Counted from the stretch's first letter, positions 1-7,923 are shown. The stretch: DNA of 46,023 nt from Ignavibacteria bacterium (GCA_016873755.1 VGWB01000003.1:1-46023); one strand, 5' to 3'. Notes: generated from the sequence alone by a model not told the origin. A program made the numbers and translations.

Positions 1-95
1 GGCGTGTTTCACGTCGGCGTAACAGGTCTGGCACGACGGTGGATGAAGCAACCGATAAGTGATGCATGATCCATTGAGTTGGGAAGACAAGACCT

Positions 96-794
96 ATGGT
101 GGCAATAAGGAGGAACGAAGACATTGGCACATTAGCGATTGACGAAGAGGGTTCAATCGCTGCTTTGCGAGACCTCTTCTCGGATCTCGATCGCCTCGGG
201 GCGATCCGCGCAAATCAAATCGCCGCGGCAATTGACACGATCGCTCCCAGGCCCGGGGCCATGGTCTACATGATGGCTCGGCCCTTGGCTAATCCTCGCG
301 GCGACCTTCAGCCAGTGGTGTTCTCAGCTCTTGATGTGAACACTCATCTCCAGGTCGCACAGTTGTATTTGACTCTGACCTTTGCGTCGGCCGTTGACTT
401 CCTGGAGTTCGCGCGGGAGAAGTACCCGTTTCCGATCGCTCACGTTCGGACCCCAGCGGAGGAGCCTTTCTCCAATTCCGCGAGCAACGGACGAGCTCTT
501 GAGTTTGGCCGCCTCGCCGAAGAGCGGGGCATACATCACACAGCGATGAAAGATCCTTCGAACGAGCAGCTCTTCATACTGCTCTCTAGACTGACTTTTG
601 GCGGGTTACTCGCAGGAAGCGTCAATTTCCATTCGGAACGCGTCCTCGTTCGAGACCTGATGAATTTTCTCTTCTTTCATAACAACCATCGATCGATTCC
701 CTCACTCGCCGGGAAGACGCCTCTTCAGAAACTGAAAACAACAGGGTGCCATCACCTGCGCGCCTTCGATCCGTTCGCTTGGCTGACGCGATAG
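96..794 (+). CDS. Degenerate IS481-like integrase-core protein (232 aa), probably catalytically inactive
   Basis: The protein resembles the rve/DDE integrase core of IS481-type transposases. Residues 75-125 match the usual strand-helix-strand region, with the first catalytic Asp retained in SALD (D80) and the PFPI segment before the second catalytic site. Residues 191-213 (LFFHNNHRSIPSLAGKTPLQ) match the usual C-terminal 'FYNNHRPH..L.G.TP' segment. The second catalytic site, normally TDNGxEF, reads TPAEEPF (119-125). The third, normally NGxVER, reads SNEQLF. So two of three catalytic acids appear lost. The N-terminal helix-turn-helix region of a full transposase is missing; an in-frame stop lies at 75-77. 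The reading frame is otherwise clean over 232 codons, which argues against a fresh pseudogene. It may be a domesticated or decaying element. The family call is by motif memory, without an alignment. Confidence 0.6.
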   Translation: MVAIRRNEDIGTLAIDEEGSIAALRDLFSDLDRLGAIRANQIAAAIDTIAPRPGAMVYMMARPLANPRGDLQPVVFSALDVNTHLQVAQLYLTLTFASAVDFLEFAREKYPFPIAHVRTPAEEPFSNSASNGRALEFGRLAEERGIHHTAMKDPSNEQLFILLSRLTFGGLLAGSVNFHSERVLVRDLMNFLFFHNNHRSIPSLAGKTPLQKLKTTGCHHLRAFDPFAWLTR

Positions 795-853
795 AAATCC
801 CCGCGCGCTCCCCGGTGGTGCCGCCGAGATCCGATCGAGCCGAGAATTTCTGC

Positions 854-882
854 TTGATTTTCAACGACTTATCACGTATCTT
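854..882 (+). promoter_or_regulatory. Possible sigma-70-type promoter upstream of the tRNA
   Basis: TTGATT (854-859) and TATCTT (877-882) are separated by 17 nt. They lie in the gap between the integrase-like ORF and the tRNA. Transcription from here would have to pass the hairpin at 913-942 before the tRNA, so the assignment is tentative. Confidence 0.35.
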
Positions 883-912
883 TTTGATGCGCGGGAACTC
901 TGCGCAAGCATA

Positions 913-942
913 TTGACCCTGAGATGGTCAATTTTTGTTTTT
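913..942 (+). terminator. Hairpin plus U-tract just before the tRNA
   Basis: TTGACC (913-918) pairs with GGTCAA (926-931) around a 7-nt loop. It is followed by an 11-base T-rich run (932-942) that abuts the first base of the tRNA. This has the form of an intrinsic terminator for the upstream ORF. Because it touches the mature tRNA 5' end, it could instead be a leader structure removed by RNase P. Confidence 0.5.
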
Positions 943-1016
943 GGCGGGGTAGCTCAGTTGGTTAGAGCGTCGGAATCATAATCCGCAGGTCGTGGGTTCG
1001 AATCCCTCCCCCGCTA
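943..1016 (+). tRNA. tRNA with CAU anticodon (elongator Met or Ile2)
   Basis: A full cloverleaf can be drawn. The acceptor is 943-949 with 1009-1015, with a G1-U72 wobble. The D-arm is GCTC/GAGC. The anticodon loop ATCATAA carries CAT at 977-979. The T-arm has loop TTCGAAT. The discriminator is A1016. Weak points are a T-C opposition at 27-43, a T-T opposition at 50-64, and no encoded CCA (the next bases are CGA). The CAT anticodon fits elongator tRNA-Met or the tRNA-Ile2 that TilS converts to lysidine-34. The tilS gene follows about 220 bp downstream, which makes Ile2 attractive but not proven. The sequence alone does not settle the isotype here. Confidence 0.85.
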
Positions 1017-1055
1017 CGACCAGGCGCGGGTCAGTTCAACACGCACCTCGTGAAG

Positions 1056-1167
1056 AGGTCGTGGGTTCTCAGCCTCACCCGAAGGCTGATGAGCCTTCGG
1101 CTCAAAAGGCTGATCCGCCTCCCCAAAGGGGTCCTTCGGACCGGCGGAGAATCCCTCCCCCGCTACG
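1056..1167 (+). repeat. Split partial duplicate of the tRNA 3' end
   Basis: The 32-base tRNA 3' segment 987-1018 recurs in two exact pieces. Bases 1056-1068 equal 987-999 (13 nt), and 1149-1167 equal 1000-1018 (19 nt). The pieces are separated by an 80-bp insert, so the break falls in the T-loop between TTC and GAA. No D-arm or anticodon arm is present, so this copy cannot be a tRNA. Short tRNA-3'-end repeats are typical of attachment-site scars or local duplication. Confidence 0.85.
1066..1151. repeat. Small palindromic element inserted in the tRNA 3'-end copy
   Basis: The ends form an inverted repeat: TTCTCAGCC (1066-1074) against GGCGGAGAA (1143-1151), 8 of 9 pairs. Inside are further hairpins: TGAGCC/GGCTCA (1090-1104), CCCC/GGGG (about 1121-1131) and GGTCC/GGACC (about 1130-1142). 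It has no coding capacity. The fold and size suggest a REP- or MITE-like non-autonomous element. A related core hairpin occurs at 26609-26623. Confidence 0.65.
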
Positions 1168-1176
1168 CTCACTGCG

Positions 1177-1219
1177 CAAGAATTCTTGGTCCTGAGCCGA
1201 TCGGGATCAAGATTTCTTG
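1177..1219. promoter_or_regulatory. Pair of 12-bp palindromes upstream of tilS (possible operator)
   Basis: CAAGAATTCTTG (1177-1188) is a perfect palindrome. CAAGATTTCTTG (1208-1219) is an 11/12 copy. They are spaced 31 bp apart, about three helical turns, on the same face of the helix, and the second ends 15 bp before the tilS ATG. This geometry is typical of a dimeric regulator binding co-operatively. No regulator is known, and the copies could also be the tail of the neighbouring repeat. Confidence 0.35.
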
Positions 1220-1234
1220 TATGGACAGCAGTCA

Positions 1235-2632
1235 ATGACTTCAACTCCTCACTCTTTGCTCTCTCGGTTCACGGACTACATCCAGTCTGCATCCCTGCTC
1301 AAGAAGGGCGATCGAGTCCTGGTCGCGGTCAGCGGAGGGGTCGACTCGATGGTCCTGCTCAGGCTCTTCCTCGACGTTCAGGACGAATGGGATCTCAGGC
1401 TCGGGGTCGTCCATGTGAATCATCAGCTGCGCGGAAGAGAATCGGATGATGATGAGGAGTTCGTTCGAACGGCGGCCGACGTGCACCGACTCCCCCTTTA
1501 CGTCAAGCGGGTGGAGGCTCTCGCGTTCGCGCACGCATCTCATCTCTCAAAGCAACAAGCTGCGCGTCAGCTGCGATATGAGTTTTTTGAGACGGCTCGG
1601 AAGCAGGCTGGCATGACCAGCGTCGCAACGGCCCATCAGGCCGACGACAATGCCGAGACGGTGTTGCTCAACGTGCTTCGCGGCACCGGCGTTCGAGGTC
1701 TGGCCGGGATCCCGTCACGTTGGGAAAGCGGGTCAATTATCCGTCCCTTGCTCTTTGCCAGGAGGGATGAGATCGAGAAGTACGCCCGAAAGAACGACAT
1801 CACATTCCGGACAGATTCATCCAACGAATCGATGGAGTATCGGCGCAATTTCCTCCGCAAGGCGGTCATGCCTGTGCTGAGCGCCGAAGTCCATCCCGAT
1901 ATCGTCGGGTCTCTGAATCGACTTGCATCTCTTATGCGTCAACTCGAGAAGAGAATCGCCATGCAGGTTGAAGCGCGTTGGGATAAGATCGTGCATGTCG
2001 ATGAACAAGAAAGGATGACGCTGGGCGTTGCCCCCCTCCTTTCCGTGCCTCTCTTCCTGCAGGAGGAGATCATACTGCGTTGCCTCCGGACCCTCTGCCG
2101 GAACGTTGAGGCTGACAACGTTCACGCGATCCTCGACCTTTGTTCACATCCCACGGGTCATTCTGTTCGTCTGTCTCGATCCGTGGCCGCATATCGTGAT
2201 CGTGACCGCCTCGTGTTCGTCCAGGCAAAGGCTCCGGACCTTCCCCACCAACACGTGAACCTTGGTGGGCGATATACATTTGAGCGATTTCATTTATCCC
2301 TCACCGGTCCCCTTCCAATTCCCGACGCTTACGGCAACGACCGAAAGACGGAATACGTTGATGCCGATCGGCTCGGCGCCAACCTTGTCGTCCGCTCATG
2401 GAAGGAGGGTGACTGGTTCGTTCCACTTGGCATGAGAACGAAGAAAAAACTCAGCGATTTTTTCACCGATGAGAAAGTGCCGCTTTTCGAGAAGAGGACA
2501 ATCCCCATCCTGGAGTCCGAAGGAGAGATTGTATGGATTTGCGGCAAGCGGTTGGACGACCGTTTCAAGGTAACTAGCCGGACACGATCGGTGGTCAGAC
2601 TCGAATTCACCCCTCTACCAACAGTTCATTAG
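1235..2632 (+). CDS. tilS: tRNA(Ile)-lysidine synthase
   Basis: TilS uses ATP and lysine to convert C34 of the CAU-anticodon tRNA-Ile2 to lysidine, switching it from Met to Ile decoding. It is a cytoplasmic, usually essential enzyme. The PP-loop motif SGGVDS lies near residues 33-38 from this start. The N-type ATP-pyrophosphatase domain follows (VNHQLRGRESDDDEEF, TAHQADDNAETVLLNVLRGTG), then the TilS substrate-binding and C-terminal domains with the typical end segment RSWKEGDWFVPLGM and KKLSDFFTDEKVP. Length (465 aa) is normal. The ATG at 1235 was preferred to an in-frame TTG six codons upstream at 1217. It heads a tilS-hpt-ftsH block seen in many bacteria and lies just downstream of a possible substrate tRNA. 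Confidence 0.96.
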   Translation: MTSTPHSLLSRFTDYIQSASLLKKGDRVLVAVSGGVDSMVLLRLFLDVQDEWDLRLGVVHVNHQLRGRESDDDEEFVRTAADVHRLPLYVKRVEALAFAHASHLSKQQAARQLRYEFFETARKQAGMTSVATAHQADDNAETVLLNVLRGTGVRGLAGIPSRWESGSIIRPLLFARRDEIEKYARKNDITFRTDSSNESMEYRRNFLRKAVMPVLSAEVHPDIVGSLNRLASLMRQLEKRIAMQVEARWDKIVHVDEQERMTLGVAPLLSVPLFLQEEIILRCLRTLCRNVEADNVHAILDLCSHPTGHSVRLSRSVAAYRDRDRLVFVQAKAPDLPHQHVNLGGRYTFERFHLSLTGPLPIPDAYGNDRKTEYVDADRLGANLVVRSWKEGDWFVPLGMRTKKKLSDFFTDEKVPLFEKRTIPILESEGEIVWICGKRLDDRFKVTSRTRSVVRLEFTPLPTVH

Positions 2633-2648
2633 CGACTTCACCATCTCT

Positions 2649-3221
2649 ATGCCCGACGAGATCATCATCAACAACGATCGGTTCACATTGTATCTGAGCG
2701 AAGAGGAAATCCAGAACAAGGTGAAAGACCTGGCTGCACAGATCAATCGCGACTACCAGAACAAAGTCCCGATATTCATCGGCATCCTGAACGGCTCGTT
2801 CATCTTCTTTGCCGACCTTATTCGTCAAGTCACGGTCGATTGTGAGGTCGACTTCCTGAAGCTCTCAAGCTACGGGGACGCAAAGATCTCATCGGGACAG
2901 GTAAGGCTGCTCAAGGATCTCAATTGCCAGGTGCGGGGAAGAGATATCATCGTGGTGGAAGACATCATTGATTCTGGCCTTTCGATAGACTTCATGAAGC
3001 GGCTTATCACAAAGGAGAACCCCGCGTCGTTTCGCGTTGTTACATTGTTGCTAAAGAAGACTGTCGCAAGACTTGACTTTCCCATTGACTATGTCGGATT
3101 CGAAATTCCCCCTGAATTTGTGATCGGTTACGGCTTGGACTATGCGCAAAAAGTTCGTAATTTACGCTCGATCTTCAGGCTCGCCCCGCGAGAATCGGGC
3201 GCATCATCGGAAAAGGATTGA
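2649..3221 (+). CDS. hpt: Hypoxanthine phosphoribosyltransferase
   Basis: This 190-aa purine-salvage enzyme makes IMP or GMP from hypoxanthine or guanine and PRPP. The PRPP-binding loop is visible as VVEDIIDSGLS. Other family landmarks are FIGILNGSFIFFADL near residues 38-52, the flexible-loop region around LKLSSYGD, and the purine-binding end VGFEIPPEFVIGYGLDY. It starts 16 bp after tilS stops, and ftsH follows 55 bp later, the common tilS-hpt-ftsH order. The exact split between hypoxanthine and guanine cannot be read from sequence. Confidence 0.95.
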   Translation: MPDEIIINNDRFTLYLSEEEIQNKVKDLAAQINRDYQNKVPIFIGILNGSFIFFADLIRQVTVDCEVDFLKLSSYGDAKISSGQVRLLKDLNCQVRGRDIIVVEDIIDSGLSIDFMKRLITKENPASFRVVTLLLKKTVARLDFPIDYVGFEIPPEFVIGYGLDYAQKVRNLRSIFRLAPRESGASSEKD

Positions 3222-3276
3222 GGAACTCTCGTGCGAGTCCTGGGGAGGGGGGGGTGAGTTTGAAGGAGTGATACGT

Positions 3277-5382
3277 ATGAACCCAACTTGGAAACATGAC
3301 GATTCGCCGGACGAGCGGCAGCGCGACGGAGGTCAAAAACGGCGCGGGGCACCACCCCGTCCACCCCGTAAAAACCAGAAACAACTTCGGGAGGACGAGT
3401 TCAATTGGAACAAAGTGGGGCGGATGATTGCCGGTTGGCTCGGAATCCTGCTCGCCGTTTATCTGATCATGCTGGCATTCAAGAGCAGCGAAGAAACTGA
3501 GTACGAGATCAGTTTCACGACATATCAGACGTTACTGAATGATGGGGAGATCGCCGAAGCGCTGATCAAGAAATCGGACTTCAATAACTACGACTTCCAC
3601 GGGAAGCTCACAGGTCCAATGGAGGTTGTGACAGCCAAGGGGACGAAGCAGCCCAATGCCACACGAATCATGCTGACGCTCCCTTACTCGAATCTCAACG
3701 AAGAGGTCATCGGCCTCTGGAACAAAAAGGGGCTGAAGTTCAACGTTGTGAAAGAAGACAGCACCTGGATGAGCGTCCTGGTTTCGACGCTTCCGTGGAT
3801 TCTGCTGATCGGTATCTGGCTCATCATCTTTCGCCGCATGCAGGCTGGCGCCGGCGGCACCAAGGGTCTCTTCTCGTTTGGCAAGAGCCGGGCAAAGTTG
3901 CTGACGGAGGGGATGACAAAGGTAACCTTTCAAGACGTCGCGGGTGCGGACGAGGCGAAAGTCGAGTTGCAGGAAGTCATCGAATTCCTTCGGGAGCCTT
4001 CGAAGTTCCAGAAGCTCGGGGGCAAAATCCCCCGCGGCGTCTTGCTGTTGGGGCCTCCGGGAACAGGCAAGACGCTCCTCGCTCGAGCGGTGGCAGGCGA
4101 GGCAGGTGTCCCCTTCTTCTCGATCAGCGGCGCGGACTTCGTGGAGATGTTCGTCGGTGTCGGCGCAAGCCGCGTGCGCGACCTGTTTGATCAAGGGAAG
4201 AGAAGTGCTCCATGCATCATTTTCATCGATGAGATCGACGCCGTCGGACGCTTGCGGGGCGCGGGACTCGGCGGCGGGCATGACGAGCGTGAGCAAACCC
4301 TCAACCAGCTGCTGGTTGAGATGGACGGATTCGAGCAAAACAGCGGCGTCATCATTATCGCCGCCACCAACCGACCGGATGTTCTCGATCCCGCGCTGCT
4401 TCGACCCGGACGTTTTGACCGCCAGGTCGTCGTTGACCGGCCGGACGTGAAAGGTCGGGAAGGCATCTTCCGCGTCCACACCAAGAGCATCCCTCTGGGC
4501 GAGGACGTGAAGCTCGATGTGCTCGCCAAGGGAACCCCGGGCCTTGCGGGCGCTGACATCGCCAACCTTGTCAACGAAGCTGCACTCCTTGCTGCACGGC
4601 AAAACAGCAAAGTGGTCTCGATGCAGCATTTCGAAGAGGCGAAGGACAAAGTGATGATGGGGATGGAACGGAAGTCACTCATCATTTCCGACCGTGAGAA
4701 GAGGATCACCGCTTACCACGAGGCCGGCCACGTGCTGGTGGCAAAACACCTACCCGATGCCGACCCCGTGCATAAGGTGACGATTATTCCTCGGGGTCGC
4801 GCGCTTGGTGTGACAACCTACCTGCCGATTGACGAGAAACATACTTACTCAAGAGATTACCTCGAGGCGATGATCACCTACGCCCTCGGAGGCCGCGCGG
4901 CGGAGAAACTCATCTTCGATCAGCTCACGACTGGCGCCGGGAACGATATTGAGCGTGCGACAGAGATCGCACGAAAAATGGTGTGCGAGTGGGGTATGAG
5001 CGACAAGCTGGGTCCCCTGGCGTACGGGACAAGAGAGGAGGAGCTGTTCCTCGGACGCGAGATTACACGCTCCAGGAACTTCAGCGAGCACACGGCTATC
5101 GCGATCGACCAGGAAGTGCGAAGGATCGTCACGAGCGCTATGAAGCGAGCCGACAAGATCCTCCATGACAACCTCGATGTTCTGCATCGCCTCTCGAACG
5201 CTCTCCTGGAGCGCGAAATCCTTGACTCCGAGGAGATAGAGAAGATTGTGCGCGGCGAGGAGCTCCCACCGGTCGATAAACGGAAGAACGGTCAGCCCGA
5301 AGGCGCTGATACCGGCCCATCGACCGCGCCCTCAGCTTCGGCGGAACGTTCGGACAGCGGCAAGCCCAAGAAAGCGGTATGA
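3277..5382 (+). CDS. ftsH: ATP-dependent zinc metalloprotease FtsH
   Basis: FtsH is a membrane-anchored AAA+ protease that degrades misfolded membrane proteins and short-lived regulators. From this start (701 aa) there is a basic, Pro-rich cytoplasmic tail of about 45 residues. TM1 is near 50-68, a periplasmic domain follows, and TM2 is near 166-185. The AAA domain has Walker A GPPGTGKT (259-266), Walker B IIFIDEID (314-321) and the arginine-finger region RPGRFDR. The zinc site is HEAGH (481-485), with the third ligand in the TTGAGND region. The frame is open upstream to 3142, but that would overlap hpt. The ATG at 3277 has GAAGGAG 8 nt before it and is preferred. The following gene overlaps the stop by 4 bp. 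Confidence 0.97.
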   Translation: MNPTWKHDDSPDERQRDGGQKRRGAPPRPPRKNQKQLREDEFNWNKVGRMIAGWLGILLAVYLIMLAFKSSEETEYEISFTTYQTLLNDGEIAEALIKKSDFNNYDFHGKLTGPMEVVTAKGTKQPNATRIMLTLPYSNLNEEVIGLWNKKGLKFNVVKEDSTWMSVLVSTLPWILLIGIWLIIFRRMQAGAGGTKGLFSFGKSRAKLLTEGMTKVTFQDVAGADEAKVELQEVIEFLREPSKFQKLGGKIPRGVLLLGPPGTGKTLLARAVAGEAGVPFFSISGADFVEMFVGVGASRVRDLFDQGKRSAPCIIFIDEIDAVGRLRGAGLGGGHDEREQTLNQLLVEMDGFEQNSGVIIIAATNRPDVLDPALLRPGRFDRQVVVDRPDVKGREGIFRVHTKSIPLGEDVKLDVLAKGTPGLAGADIANLVNEAALLAARQNSKVVSMQHFEEAKDKVMMGMERKSLIISDREKRITAYHEAGHVLVAKHLPDADPVHKVTIIPRGRALGVTTYLPIDEKHTYSRDYLEAMITYALGGRAAEKLIFDQLTTGAGNDIERATEIARKMVCEWGMSDKLGPLAYGTREEELFLGREITRSRNFSEHTAIAIDQEVRRIVTSAMKRADKILHDNLDVLHRLSNALLEREILDSEEIEKIVRGEELPPVDKRKNGQPEGADTGPSTAPSASAERSDSGKPKKAV

Positions 5383-6092
5383 GCAATACGCCTCTTGATG
5401 CAGTCCAGACTCGGGCTCCGGCTCCGCCGGAGTCCGAGTTTCTTCATGCTCAGGCCACGATCGACTACAAACACGAGATCGTTCGCAAATCGATCCATCT
5501 CTGCTCCCTCTCCATCCCCGGTGTCTACTATTTCATCTCCAAGGAGCTCGCCCTCTCCATCATTATCCCGATAACGGCCGCATTTCTCATAGTAGATCTT
5601 GCCCGGTACTATCACCGGCCGACCCGGGAGTGGTTCTATCGGACGTTTGGCTGGCTGCTGAGGAAGCATGAGTCAGACGAAGTGCAGAAGCGGCTGACCG
5701 GAGCGACGAACATCCTCATCTCGGGCATCCTCTGCATCCTCATCTTCCCGAAGATCATTATCGTAAACGCCTTCGCCGTTCTGATCCTCTCCGACATCAC
5801 GGCAGCATTGGTGGGCAGACGCTTCGGAAGGAGGAGGTTCCTGCGGAAGTCTCTTGAAGGCGCAATCGGATTCTTTGTTGCGGGTGTGCTTGTGATCTTG
5901 CTCGCGCCAAAGGTAGAAGGCCTGCCGACGGAGTATGTCGTTGGAATTGTCGGAGTCGCCCTGGGCGCGGTTGTCGAGTCCGTCTCCGTCAAGCTGGATG
6001 ACAACATCTCCGTGCCCCTCAGCATCGGCTTTCTGATGTGGCTCCTCTACTCACTCTTCCTCCCCGGCATCGATCTCTACAAGATCGTCTGA
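5379..6092 (+). CDS. Polyprenol/phytol/diacylglycerol kinase-like membrane protein
   Basis: This 237-aa integral membrane protein resembles the dolichol kinase (SEC59), phytol kinase (VTE5) and DGK1 family, which phosphorylates lipid alcohols using CTP. Matching segments are HEIVRKSIHLCSLSIPG (residues about 31-47), LSDITAALVGRRFGRRRF in the middle, KSLEGAIGFF, and the late ESVSVKLDDNISVPLSIG. About six to seven hydrophobic segments can be counted. It overlaps the ftsH stop through ATGA, so it is translationally coupled. The substrate is unknown. A role in recycling geranylgeraniol- or polyprenol-type alcohols would fit other isoprenoid genes in the window, but that is inference. Confidence 0.75.
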   Translation: MSNTPLDAVQTRAPAPPESEFLHAQATIDYKHEIVRKSIHLCSLSIPGVYYFISKELALSIIIPITAAFLIVDLARYYHRPTREWFYRTFGWLLRKHESDEVQKRLTGATNILISGILCILIFPKIIIVNAFAVLILSDITAALVGRRFGRRRFLRKSLEGAIGFFVAGVLVILLAPKVEGLPTEYVVGIVGVALGAVVESVSVKLDDNISVPLSIGFLMWLLYSLFLPGIDLYKIV

Positions 6093-6333
6093 CCATTCTG
6101 CCAACCACATACGCTTGGTCCAGGAGAGCTCATTAGGGTCATCTCGTCGCCGACGAGAAGCGACCAGGGCTGCAGAGTGCAGCGTCCACGTTCGGGTCTG
6201 GCATTTGCTCTTTGGTGGATAGGCTGTGGTAATGTACACAACCGCGGTCAGCCAATCCAAGCATCGGGCTGCCGTGTAGCATACTTCTAATGACGTGTTA
6301 CCTCCTGAGCAGAAGGTAGCACGCCTTTTATCC

Positions 6334-6370
6334 TTGACTTACATCTTACAAAAGTGTATATTCAGGTAAG
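6334..6370 (+). promoter_or_regulatory. Strong sigma-70-type promoter and repeats upstream of vapB-like gene
   Basis: TTGACT (6334-6339), a 17-nt spacer and TATATT (6357-6362) form a near-consensus promoter. CTTACA occurs twice in tandem (6338-6343 and 6345-6350), and GTAAG (6366-6370) is the inverted form. These repeats may be an operator for toxin-antitoxin autoregulation. The antitoxin Shine-Dalgarno AAAGGAG lies at 6371-6377. Confidence 0.65.
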
Positions 6371-6383
6371 AAAGGAGTCTCCC

Positions 6384-6614
6384 ATGGAAACATCGGTTGT
6401 CACGGTCAAAGGGCAAATTGTTGTTCCTGCCAAAATCCGAAGGGCGTTTGGGATCAAGAAAGGCACCAAGATCGCCTTCATCGAACAGAACGGGAAGCTC
6501 ATTATCCAACCTCTCGACAAGAACTACTTTGAGAGTCTGGCCGGCATCCTCGGGAAAAATGGCGATATGCTGAAAGGCTTGATGGAGGACAAGAAGCGAG
6601 AGCGTGAATTATGA
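6384..6614 (+). CDS. AbrB/MazE-family antitoxin (VapB-type)
   Basis: This 76-aa protein has the swapped-hairpin AbrB/SpoVT DNA-binding domain at its N-terminus: TSVVTVKGQIVVPAKIRRAF followed by GIKKGTKIAFIEQNGKLII. Its C-terminal tail is charged and would wrap the toxin. It should neutralise the PIN toxin encoded next and repress the shared promoter. The ATG at 6384 has AAAGGAG 6 nt upstream and is preferred over an upstream in-frame GTG inside the promoter. The stop overlaps the toxin start by 4 bp (ATGA), typical of vapBC pairs. Confidence 0.9.
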   Translation: METSVVTVKGQIVVPAKIRRAFGIKKGTKIAFIEQNGKLIIQPLDKNYFESLAGILGKNGDMLKGLMEDKKREREL

Positions 6615-7009
6615 AAGCGACCGTTCTTGACAGCTATGCGGTAATCTCGTATTTGCAGCAGCAGGAAGGATACGAAACTGTCGCGAAGATCTTTGAAGAG
6701 TGTATTGCTAAAGATCGTGAAGTCTTTCTCTGCATTGTGAACTGGGGTGAGGTTATTTATCAGGCGTTGCGGCGGGGTGGGGAAAATCGCGCGAGACTAG
6801 CTGAGGATACGATGAGAGCGCTGCCGATCCATCTTGTGGAAGCCAACAAGGATCTGACGTCCCAGGCGGCTCGCTTCAAAGCGACGAACCGAATGAGTTA
6901 CGCGGATTGCTTTGCAGCAGCTCTTGCTGCCAAGAAGAAGTGTGAGCTTGTTACGGGAGATAGAGAGTTTAAGCAGGTGGAGAAAGTCATAAAGGTTCGA
7001 TGGATTTGA
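6611..7009 (+). CDS. PIN-domain ribonuclease toxin (VapC-like)
   Basis: This 132-aa PIN domain has the acidic active-site residues in order: D7 (VLDSYAVISYL), E47 (NWGEVIYQ), D99 (SYADCFAAALA) and D117 (VTGDREF). VapC toxins are Mg-dependent RNases that cleave tRNA or rRNA. The catalytic set is complete, so it is probably active. It is coupled to the AbrB-type antitoxin by a 4-bp overlap. The pair sits alone between housekeeping blocks, flanked by about 290 and 370 bp of apparently non-coding DNA, as expected for an acquired module. Confidence 0.9.
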   Translation: MKATVLDSYAVISYLQQQEGYETVAKIFEECIAKDREVFLCIVNWGEVIYQALRRGGENRARLAEDTMRALPIHLVEANKDLTSQAARFKATNRMSYADCFAAALAAKKKCELVTGDREFKQVEKVIKVRWI

Positions 7010-7380
7010 CTCGTTGACGCGGTGTGAACTACGCGGTCTCAACTATCCTGGCATCCTCCCCATCGGCACAGCCCACAGTTTCTCTCCGAGCTGAGCAGAC
7101 TGGCTACCGTCGCATGCCAATTCTGCGTCTTGTCATGGGTGTATAGGATGGGCCGGCAAAATGACGCCCTGCCTATCAAATCTTGACAAGCACAGGCAAC
7201 CGGTTTTGTTTCAATGGCTTATCCACGCAGGCAAGGCGCCGAAAAGGGAGAGTTTCAGACGCTTAAGCCTCAGCTCAATCGCATCGGAGGGCACAACAAA
7301 CTGGGCAAGGGGAATGAAAGAAGGGAAACGCGTCCGTAAAACGAAGTGATCAGAGCAATTCCGCGAGGGAAGCTGAGCCG
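7010..7380. other. Intergenic stretch with no recognisable gene (371 bp)
   Basis: This region separates the + strand vapC from the - strand exonuclease gene, both of which end facing it. I see no tRNA, strong terminator or conserved ORF. A 62-codon + strand frame at 7161-7349 has no recognisable motif and no Shine-Dalgarno. It may be scar DNA left by the arrival of the toxin-antitoxin module. Confidence 0.5.
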
Positions 7381-7923
7381 TTACCACCTCACGCTGACGA
7401 TCTGAGGTGTGCCTGATCTCCCACCATACCTAACGTAGCCCTTCTTTCGTCCATAAGCGACGAGGTCGATGAGCACTTGCACATCATCCTTGCAGTAACG
7501 GATAATCTCATCGATGCGTCCCTCCTTCCACCACTGAAGGGACATCATCCCATCGGCAGTCTTGCCCACCCCAAGCGTTGCCTGTGCGAGGGAATCGAGC
7601 CGCAGGCGATGTCCGAGACTCCGTTTCAGGTCGGTTAGAATGTCGAATGATTTCTTCCGGATGAGGCCAACATCGCCGTAGTAGCTCAGCACTCTGGAAT
7701 CAAACCCGTCTCCGTTGAAGCTCACGACCCGATTGAATTCACCCAGGTATGAGATGAATTGCGGCATCGACGGCTCATCCCACACGCGAAATCCATCCGA
7801 CTCATACCAGGAAACCGCAACGGCTACCTTCATCAGGTGGACATTTCCCCATCCACCGACTTCTTCGGCGGAGTGCTGCGTCTCGACGTCGTAATAGACT
7901 TCCCGGATTGATGGAGGATCCAT
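7381..7923 (-). CDS. RNase H-fold 3'-5' exonuclease (DEDDy-type, YprB-like)
   Basis: This 180-aa stand-alone nuclease domain shows the DEDD signature. D12 and E14 are in VYYDVET, the second motif is FNGDGFD (69-75), and the third is YCKDDVQ with Y143 and D147. This matches the predicted RNase H-like (YprB) exonuclease family, often linked to helicases. Here it has no helicase partner nearby. Its start lies 24 bp after the cstA stop on the same strand, so it may be co-transcribed, although the two functions look unrelated. The substrate (DNA or RNA) cannot be told from sequence. Confidence 0.75.
   Translation of the reverse strand: MDPPSIREVYYDVETQHSAEEVGGWGNVHLMKVAVAVSWYESDGFRVWDEPSMPQFISYLGEFNRVVSFNGDGFDSRVLSYYGDVGLIRKKSFDILTDLKRSLGHRLRLDSLAQATLGVGKTADGMMSLQWWKEGRIDEIIRYCKDDVQVLIDLVAYGRKKGYVRYGGRSGTPQIVSVRW

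Noticed and set aside
1..75. Possible 3' end of an upstream gene at the window edge
   Set aside because: Two frames are open for about 20 codons and neither gives a recognisable sequence; too short to call.
3142..3276. N-terminal extension of ftsH into hpt
   Set aside because: It would overlap hpt by 80 bp and lacks a ribosome-binding site; the ATG at 3277 has a good one.
6051..6260. 69-codon - strand frame overlapping the end of the kinase-like gene
   Set aside because: Mostly intergenic, antisense to a real gene at its end, no recognisable family.
7161..7349. 62-codon + strand frame in the 7010-7380 gap
   Set aside because: No Shine-Dalgarno, no motif and odd composition; not supported as a gene.
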